Shown here piece after piece: positions 1-5,809 of a stretch of 6,228 nt of DNA; position 1 is the first letter of the stretch; every line of letters starts with the position of its first letter. Position numbers and translations under genes: made by a program. Source of the stretch: an uncultured Clostridia bacterium (GTDB lineage: Bacteria; Bacillota; Clostridia; Oscillospirales; Acutalibacteraceae); the NCBI GenBank assembly GCA_937916195.1, contig CALFTO010000054.1:1-6228 (forward strand), given 5' to 3'. A model generated the notes under the pieces. It had not been told where the DNA came from. It was given only the letters and a program-made list of their open reading frames with translations, and made no database searches.

Positions 1-668
1 TATCAATCTATTCATTTGGTGATGGTGCTTATTCAAGGCAGATTGTAATTGAAACCTTTTCAAAAATTTCAATTCCCATTTATTTATGTATTGCACTAAC
101 AATAATCAATTTTATTTGGGATTTTATTGCTCCCGTATATGAAAATGGAACAGAATTTAAACCCTATGATTTTATTCTTAAAAGAATTACTGCAAAAAGA
201 GATTTAAGTATTTGTGATGAACAAACACTTAAATCCATTTACAAAGAAAGAAAATCAAGAAAATCACACACTATAATTCGTACTATCATAATATGTATAT
301 CGGGTGCAGTTTTTCTTGGTTATGCACTAAACAGTAATAATTATGAAACCGATATTAATTCTTCTGTAATAAAAGCTATGTGGGTGCTTATTCCCTGCTT
401 GATTATTCCCTTTGCTTATTCAGTTTTCACTGCATACCACAATGAAAAAAGCCTTAAAAAAGAAATTGAGCTTATAAAAAAAGCCCCCTCCAAACCGAAG
501 TCGAAGAAGAATGAAGTAATTAGAGATAACAAATTCGTTATCATTGTCCGTTTTGCATTGCTATTTATTGGTGTTGGACTTTTGCTTTATGGCTACTTTA
601 CCGGTGGAACTGCTGATGTACTGACAAAAGCAATTAATATTTGTACCGAATGTATCGGATTGGGCTGA
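1..668 (+). CDS. Multi-pass membrane protein with C-terminal CXXC tail, 5' end outside the window
   Basis: The frame is read from base 3 and is open to the left edge, so the N-terminus is missing; 221 residues are visible. At least four hydrophobic segments can be seen, at visible residues about 22-42, 90-108, 126-145 and 178-198, separated by charged stretches including a Lys-rich loop at about 148-177. The last 45 residues form a distinct module: one membrane segment, a GG turn, then KAINICTECIGLG with Cys214 and Cys217. This tail resembles, from memory, the small CD1871A-type CXXC proteins of Clostridia, which are often encoded beside 4Fe-4S membrane proteins; here it seems joined to a larger membrane protein. 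The stop lies 12 bases before the polyferredoxin-thioredoxin gene, which implies one operon and a shared thiol or electron-transfer role. The internal ATG at 378 has no Shine-Dalgarno site and falls just before a membrane segment, so it is not the start. The exact function is unknown. Confidence 0.8.
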   Translation, partial: SIYSFGDGAYSRQIVIETFSKISIPIYLCIALTIINFIWDFIAPVYENGTEFKPYDFILKRITAKRDLSICDEQTLKSIYKERKSRKSHTIIRTIIICISGAVFLGYALNSNNYETDINSSVIKAMWVLIPCLIIPFAYSVFTAYHNEKSLKKEIELIKKAPSKPKSKKNEVIRDNKFVIIVRFALLFIGVGLLLYGYFTGGTADVLTKAINICTECIGLG

Positions 669-680
669 TGAGGTGATGAT

Positions 681-2138
681 ATGAAAAGATTTGCTGAAAA
701 ATTAAAAAGACTTATCCCCTCAAAGCGTAAAATCATTCAGCTTTATGCGGCGGTGCTTTTTAATGCTAATTTAAAAGGTTTTTCAACAGGTAACATTTTC
801 AAAGGAAACACCAAGCAATTCTGCGTTCCCGGACTTAACTGTTACTCTTGCCCCGGTGCAGTCGGTGCTTGTCCGTTAGGCTCGCTTCAAGGCTCATTCA
901 GCGCAGATAAGAGCACCTTATTCTATGTGTGCGGTATTTTACTGCTTTATGCTCTTATGTTTGGTCGTTTTATTTGCGGTTGGCTTTGTCCTTTTGGGCT
1001 TATTCAGGAGTTGCTTTATAAAATCAAAACTCCCAAGCTTAAAAAGAACAAGGTTACAAGAATACTTTCATATTTTAAATATGTAGTTTTAGTATTCTTT
1101 GTATTTATTGTGCCAATTGCTTATGCTTTCCGCGATACTCCTCTCCCCTCTTTTTGTAAATACATATGCCCTGCAGGTACACTTGAGGGCGGAATTGGAC
1201 TTCTCGCCAACAAGGTTAATGAGAGCTATTTCTCAATGCTTGGTCCTCTTTTTACTTGGAAGTTTTTATTGATGGTAAGCATTCTTGTTGCTTGTGTATT
1301 TATTTTCAGAATGTTCTGCCGTTTCATTTGCCCTCTCGGCGCATTATACGGTTTATTTAATAAGATTTCATTCTTTGGTGTTAAGGTTGATGTACCCAAA
1401 TGTACAAACTGTAATCTTTGTGTAAACCATTGTAAAATGGATATTAAAAACGTTGGCGATGCTGAATGCATAAGCTGTGGCGAGTGCATTGATGTTTGCC
1501 CCACAAATGCAATTATGTGGAAAGGCTTAAAGCTTAAAAAGAAAGACGAAACACTTAACGAAACTGTTAAAGACCACAAAAATGCAAGACTTATTACAAG
1601 AGCAATTTCTTGTGTATTACTTGTTGCAATTCTTATTACTTCAATCGCTTTTTATTGGAATGACGAGAGTAATAACATACCTACACAAACGGGCACAGAG
1701 GTTGGTAATTTGTGCTATGGTGCTGATTTAACAATAATCGACGAAAATGGAATAAACGAAAACACCATAAACCCAGTACAAACAGGCAAGATTACAATTA
1801 TCAATTTCTGGGGCACTTGGTGTACACCTTGCGTAAATGAACTACCATATTTTGAACAAATAGCAAATAACTATAAAGCTTCTGTATCTGTAATCGCAGT
1901 ACATTCAAATATGGGCGGTGAATTCACAACTGCACCTGATTATATAAAAGAACACTATCCGCAAAGCAATCTGCTTTTTGCGATTGATTTAGATGAAGCG
2001 GGCTATTATACAATGCTTGGTGGTCGCGGAACTTACCCCTACACCGTTGTACTTGACGAAAACGGCGTTATAGCAAAAATCTTCTTTGAAGCCTTAGAAT
2101 ATGAGGATTTAGAAAAGGCTGTTGAAGGTTTGTTATAA
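681..2138 (+). CDS. Membrane polyferredoxin (NapH-like, 4Fe-4S) fused to a TlpA-type thioredoxin domain
   Basis: The 485-residue protein probably passes electrons across the membrane to an outside thioredoxin. The start ATG follows AGGTGA at 671-676. Hydrophobic segments lie near 16-33 (weak), 79-97, 131-150, 190-210 and 304-325. Cysteine motifs in order: Cys48 and NCYSCPGAVGACPLG (Cys54, 57, 64); three CX3CP motifs at Cys99/103, Cys159/163 and Cys213/217; then a two-cluster ferredoxin domain with Cys241/244/247/251 and Cys263/266/269/273, each set CX2CX2CX3C and expected to bind one [4Fe-4S]. After the last membrane segment comes a thioredoxin fold of about 140 residues with WGTWCTPC (Cys381, Cys384) and a likely cis-proline at Pro453 in GTYP, both typical of TlpA/ResA reductases. 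The first half resembles NapH/NosR-type membrane ferredoxins. Usually these two parts are separate proteins, but the frame is unbroken across the join. Domain calls are firm; the physiological substrate (for example cytochrome-independent thiol reduction or peroxide defence) cannot be told. Confidence 0.9.
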   Translation: MKRFAEKLKRLIPSKRKIIQLYAAVLFNANLKGFSTGNIFKGNTKQFCVPGLNCYSCPGAVGACPLGSLQGSFSADKSTLFYVCGILLLYALMFGRFICGWLCPFGLIQELLYKIKTPKLKKNKVTRILSYFKYVVLVFFVFIVPIAYAFRDTPLPSFCKYICPAGTLEGGIGLLANKVNESYFSMLGPLFTWKFLLMVSILVACVFIFRMFCRFICPLGALYGLFNKISFFGVKVDVPKCTNCNLCVNHCKMDIKNVGDAECISCGECIDVCPTNAIMWKGLKLKKKDETLNETVKDHKNARLITRAISCVLLVAILITSIAFYWNDESNNIPTQTGTEVGNLCYGADLTIIDENGINENTINPVQTGKITIINFWGTWCTPCVNELPYFEQIANNYKASVSVIAVHSNMGGEFTTAPDYIKEHYPQSNLLFAIDLDEAGYYTMLGGRGTYPYTVVLDENGVIAKIFFEALEYEDLEKAVEGLL

Positions 2139-2159
2139 TAATCGAAAACAACAATAGTA

Positions 2160-2195
2160 AACCCCGTTGGGAATATCCAACGGGGTTAATTTTTT
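2160..2195 (+). terminator. Rho-independent terminator between convergent genes
   Basis: A perfect 11-bp stem, AACCCCGTTGG (2160-2170) with CCAACGGGGTT (2177-2187), closes a 6-base loop (GAATAT) and is followed by AATTTTTT. It begins about 20 bases after the stop of the polyferredoxin-thioredoxin gene and ends that operon. The stop codon of the opposite-strand protease (2194-2196) overlaps the T-tract, so the same hairpin is probably also used from the other side, where the trailing tract is only moderately T-rich (TACTATTGTTGTTTTC). Use as a bidirectional terminator is inferred. Confidence 0.88.
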
Positions 2196-5100
2196 ATTCT
2201 GTTTCTGCCATTTCAGAAATAATACGAAGAATTGCTCGAACATCAATAAGTGAGATTTTGCCATCTTCATTCATATCTGCTGATAAGCTTTGAAGTCTGT
2301 CAAGTTCTTCTGTGCCAGAAACTGCTTTAAGGGCTAAACGAGCATCCAACAATGAAATTTTACCATCGTCATTAATATCACCTAACGCAAAATCAAGAAT
2401 TAAAGAAGAAATCGCATTTTTAATGTCTTCGATATGTTGAGTAATCAACCCTTGTTCTGCCAAGGAATATCCTGATACATCACGTGCCAGCAACTCGTCA
2501 AGAACAGTAAGTGACTCATTAGTGTAAAGCTCACGGTCAATATGCTTTGCCTCTTCAACAATATAATTATACGCCGTATAATCTGCTTCTTGATATTCCG
2601 GTGCATTTGCGATTGGAGTTGTAACAACTTCATTGAAGTTTACACCATCATCACTTGTTATCACACAGTAATAGCAAGCAGCATTATCTTCTCTTTGGGG
2701 CTCATACCAGAAGTTTGTTGCATTTTCAATGGGTACACCATTTTCATTTGAAACAGTATCATTTTTATACCATTGATATGTACAGTTAAATCCAAGAGCA
2801 TAAGCTGTGATATATTTTTCTTCTAAACTAACAGAATCCGTCACTTCACATAGCATTGCCGGAACAACTTTAAAATCCTTATTAACTTCATTAGCATATT
2901 GTTCAGCGTAAGTGTTTGCATAACCATAAATAATGAAATCTGTTTTCGGTACAGTGCCACTGACTGAAACACATGTTGAGGGCAAAATAATACCCTTTAA
3001 AGTATTCGGTAAACTACTAATTGTTTCGACTTTGTCAAATTGCACATATTCAATATAAGAATTATCAAATGCATTCCAACTTACTTTTTCAACAGCAGGA
3101 AGCCACAAGGATTTCAAATTTTCACATTTTGAAAAAGTATTACTATCTAATTCCTTTAATTTTGGCAGATAAACACTTCTTAAATTTGTACAACCGTTAA
3201 AAGAATACGACTCTACCGTTGTTACATTAGGCAGGCTTACATATTTGAGTAAATTGCAATTACGAAATGCTAAGTTACCTAAAAATTCTAAAGTATCAGA
3301 TGCAAATCTAATTATTCCCGAATTTTCAAATGAATTTGCTTTTATGTTCTTGACCACCGGCATTTTTACGGTTTTTAAAGAAACGCAATCCTTAAATGAA
3401 TATTGAGATACTGTTTCAAGACTTTCAAAAGAAACCGAAACCAATTCTGAACAATTCTCAAAAGCATAATTAGAAAAATCAGATATTTTTGAAAAATCAA
3501 CAGATATTATATCGCTACCTCTGAAAGCCGCTTTACCAATTTCAATTACACTATCACTTTTTATTGCTTGAAGTCCTTTTGCGTTTTCAAAAGCTGATTT
3601 ACCAATGGTTATTGTGTTAGTTAAATCCACATTTTTCAAATTATTACAACCTGAAAAAGCGAAATCTCCAATTGTCAAGAGCTGTTCAAAAGGAATATTA
3701 GAAATTGTACTCAACTCAAATGAGTTATCAGCCACTTCCGTAATACCCGAACCGGTTACAGATTCTAAATTTAAACACCCTGAAAATGCGTGTTCACCAA
3801 TTTTAAATGCAGTGTCAGGTAAAACTACAGAATGGATTTGCTGATTATCCTTAAAAGCTGATGCTGCAACACCTGTAACTTTTATTCCATTAATGGTATT
3901 TGGAACAATCAAGTCAATATCATTACCAAAATAACCTGTAATCATTCCATTATTGTTTATATCATACTTATCTTCTTCAAGACGATTACTGCGAATATAC
4001 TCATGCGTTACTATTGTACTAAACAGTTTACCTTTTGAGATTGCTACGGCAGAAATTTTTGTATCCACAGAAATTGTCAAGGGCTCTAAATACTCTGTAC
4101 CATTCAAGAAACCTATATCAATAACTTCCTCATCTTTATGAATAACATAAAGAATTTTTGCATCTTTTTCGGGACAGGATAATGTAAGCTTAAAAGAATT
4201 GGAAAACTCACCATCTAAAACATCAAATTCCGGCTCGGCTGTTCTTGGGATTTCTTGTAAAATGTACTTCAAATACAGAATTCCCGAACCGAAATAATTT
4301 TGACCCTCATTTTCATCCATTTTTATGGAATACTTTTTTAATCTTTCTTCTATTTTTTCAAATTCAAGGTTGGGATACACTGACCTAATAATTGCAAGAC
4401 CGGCAGCAACCTGCGGAGCAGCCATTGAAGTGCCATTTAGCAAAGTGTATGTATTATTCAAATAACTACTCTTGATATTATCGCCGGGTGCTGCAATATC
4501 AATTGGGCCGTTAAAGCTTGAATAAGATGCCAAAGTGTGCTCTTTTGTAGTTGCACTTACTGTTATAGCCGACTCTATACAAGCAGGAGAATAATATTTC
4601 TTCGACAAATCAGCTTTTTTATTGCCTGCGGCAACGACAACATTAACACCTTGTTCAGTTGCGGCATTAACTGAATCTGTCATAGTCTGACTTTCGCCTT
4701 CTGCAGTAATACTCATATTGATTATGTCTGCACCATCAGCAACAGCCATATCTACCGCTATCGAAATTATACTGATTGTACCTTTGCCACGGTTATTTAA
4801 CACCTTATAAGGCTTAATCATTACATTATTCAGAGTGTTGTCAGCAATTATTCCTGCAACATGAGTACCGTGGCCATAATCATCTTCACAACTGTTTTCT
4901 TCTCCAGAACTACTTAAATTTACATTACCCTGAATTAAGCGATTTTCAAATATTTCGTGGTCAGTATCAACTCCACTGTCTAAAACCGCAACCATAACAT
5001 CGGCTAATTGTCGCTGAGCAAGCTCATCTTTGATTTCATCATATCCTATTTCTTCTGAATTCCAGCTTTCTACTTTATCAACGATTTCATAAAAATATTC

Positions 5101-5652
5101 GGAAGAATCAGCATCCGAAATTGATGCGTCATCAACTTCAGCTTGAACAGTAGAAATATAATCCGGCTCAACATATTCAATATTATCACACGATAGATAA
5201 TATTCATATGCCGCCAAAACATCACTCTGTGACGCATATTGCAAAATGTGCAAATCTTTATATCCGCTTACACACTCAATCGCACCGTAAGAATCAATTC
5301 TATTCGCTGACTTAACAATAAGTCTTTCCGACTCAAAAGCATTTGAAGGAAGATTATATTTTTCTAATACAGCTTCAAAATCATATTCATCAGTTGAAGA
5401 ATAATAAGCATTAGCATAATTAAAAGCTTGATGATATTGGATGGGAAATTTTTCATTATAGCTACTATCATCCGCAACAGAATCATCATTTATTTTATTA
5501 TAATCATATTCAAGCACTAATTGACGCAAATCAGATGCAAATTCACTTAAATTGCTGTTGTCGGGTATGTTTTTTGCAAAGACAACTGCGCCATCTGTCA
5601 CAGATGAGATAATTATAATTAAAGAAATTGCGAGAGCCAAAATTTTTTTCAA
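2194..5652 (-). CDS. Secreted subtilisin-like (S8) serine protease with BspA-type repeats and C-terminal dockerin
   Basis: This 1152-residue extracellular endopeptidase has a modular build. Residues 1-26 are a signal peptide (MKK, hydrophobic core, likely cut after VFA). Residues about 105-168 look like an I9-type propeptide ending in NIEYVEPDY. The S8 domain spans about 215-465 with the full triad: Asp225 in VLDSGVDT, His261 in GHGTHVAG, Ser409 in NGTSMAAP, plus oxyanion Asn344 in AAGN, so it should be active. Then come a CHB_HEX/Fn3-like beta domain (about 472-553), 13 BspA-type LRR_5 units (about 590-883), an Ig-like domain with YQWYKND (about 932-1013), a helical FIVAR-like module (about 1024-1086) and a dockerin (about 1090-1147). 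The start is TTG, chosen because GGAGGG sits 6 bases upstream and the next in-frame Met, at residue 220, would remove the signal and propeptide. It has its own promoter. A subtilisin carrying a dockerin probably attaches to a cohesin scaffold; the target of the repeats is unknown. Confidence 0.93.
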   Translation of the reverse strand: MKKILALAISLIIIISSVTDGAVVFAKNIPDNSNLSEFASDLRQLVLEYDYNKINDDSVADDSSYNEKFPIQYHQAFNYANAYYSSTDEYDFEAVLEKYNLPSNAFESERLIVKSANRIDSYGAIECVSGYKDLHILQYASQSDVLAAYEYYLSCDNIEYVEPDYISTVQAEVDDASISDADSSEYFYEIVDKVESWNSEEIGYDEIKDELAQRQLADVMVAVLDSGVDTDHEIFENRLIQGNVNLSSSGEENSCEDDYGHGTHVAGIIADNTLNNVMIKPYKVLNNRGKGTISIISIAVDMAVADGADIINMSITAEGESQTMTDSVNAATEQGVNVVVAAGNKKADLSKKYYSPACIESAITVSATTKEHTLASYSSFNGPIDIAAPGDNIKSSYLNNTYTLLNGTSMAAPQVAAGLAIIRSVYPNLEFEKIEERLKKYSIKMDENEGQNYFGSGILYLKYILQEIPRTAEPEFDVLDGEFSNSFKLTLSCPEKDAKILYVIHKDEEVIDIGFLNGTEYLEPLTISVDTKISAVAISKGKLFSTIVTHEYIRSNRLEEDKYDINNNGMITGYFGNDIDLIVPNTINGIKVTGVAASAFKDNQQIHSVVLPDTAFKIGEHAFSGCLNLESVTGSGITEVADNSFELSTISNIPFEQLLTIGDFAFSGCNNLKNVDLTNTITIGKSAFENAKGLQAIKSDSVIEIGKAAFRGSDIISVDFSKISDFSNYAFENCSELVSVSFESLETVSQYSFKDCVSLKTVKMPVVKNIKANSFENSGIIRFASDTLEFLGNLAFRNCNLLKYVSLPNVTTVESYSFNGCTNLRSVYLPKLKELDSNTFSKCENLKSLWLPAVEKVSWNAFDNSYIEYVQFDKVETISSLPNTLKGIILPSTCVSVSGTVPKTDFIIYGYANTYAEQYANEVNKDFKVVPAMLCEVTDSVSLEEKYITAYALGFNCTYQWYKNDTVSNENGVPIENATNFWYEPQREDNAACYYCVITSDDGVNFNEVVTTPIANAPEYQEADYTAYNYIVEEAKHIDRELYTNESLTVLDELLARDVSGYSLAEQGLITQHIEDIKNAISSLILDFALGDINDDGKISLLDARLALKAVSGTEELDRLQSLSADMNEDGKISLIDVRAILRIISEMAETE
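2212..2385 (-). other. Dockerin type I domain (part of the protease)
   Basis: This segment encodes protease residues about 1090-1147. Two EF-hand-like calcium loops are visible: DINDDGKISLLD (Asp1092 to Asp1103) and DMNEDGKISLID (Asp1126 to Asp1137), each followed by a helix with Arg-x-x-Leu spacing (DARLALK, DVRAILR). Asp and Asn residues at loop positions 1, 3, 5 and 12 match the calcium ligands of type I dockerins. Positions 10-11, which commonly set cohesin specificity, are LL and LI, so the two halves are nearly symmetric. No cohesin is present in this window. Confidence 0.92.
3004..3882 (-). repeat. Thirteen BspA-type leucine-rich repeat units inside the protease
   Basis: Each unit carries an [A/S/T]F pair, typically followed by an x-x-C-x-x-L core. 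The Phe residues fall at 600, 623, 645, 666, 688, 710, 731, 753, 775, 796, 818, 840 and 862, giving a regular period of 21-23 residues. Representative cores are AFSGCLNL, AFENCSEL, SFNGCTNL and TFSKCENL. The array ends with the usual cap-like stretch containing IIYGYANTYAEQYA (about 907-920). LRR_5/BspA repeats are known from surface proteins of gut and oral bacteria and often mediate binding. Units are diverged at the DNA level, so this is a protein repeat and not a recent tandem duplication. Confidence 0.9.
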
Positions 5653-5658
5653 AATTAT

Positions 5659-5664
5659 CCCTCC
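5659..5664 (-). promoter_or_regulatory. Strong Shine-Dalgarno site that fixes the TTG start of the protease
   Basis: On the minus strand GGAGGG lies six bases (ATAATT) before TTG at 5652-5650, which is followed at once by codons for KKILALAIS, a classic signal peptide start. No in-frame ATG lies between here and codon 220, so the TTG start is well supported. Confidence 0.88.
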
Positions 5665-5674
5665 AATTGATAAT

Positions 5675-5709
5675 ACAATACATTGTGAGTATTATACAAC
5701 ATAGTGTTG
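5675..5709 (-). promoter_or_regulatory. Two short palindromes over the protease promoter, possible operator
   Basis: CAACA-TAG-TGTTG (5697-5709, plus strand) fills much of the spacer between -35 and -10, and ACAAT-AC-ATTGT (5675-5686) covers the predicted start point. Both have 5-base arms and are placed where a repressor could block RNA polymerase. In AT-rich DNA such short palindromes arise often by chance, so this is only a candidate; no regulator gene is in view. Confidence 0.25.
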
Positions 5710-5719
5710 AGTTTTTCAA
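5691..5719 (-). promoter_or_regulatory. Sigma-A/sigma-70 type promoter of the dockerin protease
   Basis: Read on the minus strand, TTGAAA (5719-5714) and TATAAT (5696-5691) are separated by exactly 17 bases; the -10 is a perfect consensus and the -35 differs from TTGACA at one base. Transcription should start near 5684, giving a leader of about 30 bases with the Shine-Dalgarno site. An A/T-rich stretch upstream of the -35 could act as an UP element. Confidence 0.82.
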
Positions 5720-5729
5720 TATATATTTT

Positions 5730-5756
5730 AAAAAAGCAGTACAAACATGAACTGCC
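5730..5756 (-). terminator. Probable terminator at the insertion sequence end, downstream of the transposase
   Basis: On the minus strand GCAGT (5755-5751) pairs with ACTGC (5740-5736). Inside, CA pairs with TG around a TGTT loop after one T-T mismatch, and TTTTTT follows (5735-5730). It would stop transposase transcripts just before the protease -35 box. The stem is short, and one arm lies in the element while the other lies in flanking DNA if the element ends at 5748. Confidence 0.45.
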
Positions 5757-5772
5757 CCAAATTGTGCGGACA
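5748..5772. repeat. Probable terminal inverted repeat of the IS3-family element
   Basis: The stretch begins TGAACTGCCCC and continues through AAATTGTGCGGACA, matching the general layout of IS3-family ends (TG start, ACTG, CCC run, then GGACA). The partner repeat is outside the window, so the exact boundary is inferred from pattern alone. Confidence 0.55.
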
Positions 5773-5809
5773 GTACAAAAAAGCACCTAATGGTAGATAA
5801 AATTAAAAA

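Noticed and set aside
378..668. Stand-alone 96-residue gene starting at ATG 378
   Set aside because: The same frame is open without a stop to the left window edge and codes for plausible membrane segments, and no Shine-Dalgarno site precedes ATG 378; it is an internal Met.
1226..1579. Minus-strand 117-codon open frame inside the polyferredoxin gene
   Set aside because: It is antisense to the well-defined ferredoxin cysteine motifs and has no family resemblance or ribosome site; a shadow frame.
2445..2751. Short open frames on both strands over the Ig-like and FIVAR-like part of the protease
   Set aside because: They overlap a strong coding frame, have low-complexity composition and no recognisable domain.
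3004..3882. CRISPR array or DNA tandem repeat
   Set aside because: The regular period of about 63-69 bases reflects leucine-rich repeat units in the protein; the DNA units are diverged and there are no identical repeats with spacers.
3605..4141. Two plus-strand open frames opposite the repeat region
   Set aside because: They are antisense to the BspA-type repeats and the CHB_HEX-like domain; the open frames follow from repeat composition.
5764..5786. GTGC/GCAC inverted repeat near the element end as a terminator
   Set aside because: The stem has only four pairs and no T-tract follows on either strand; the hairpin at 5736-5755 is the better candidate.
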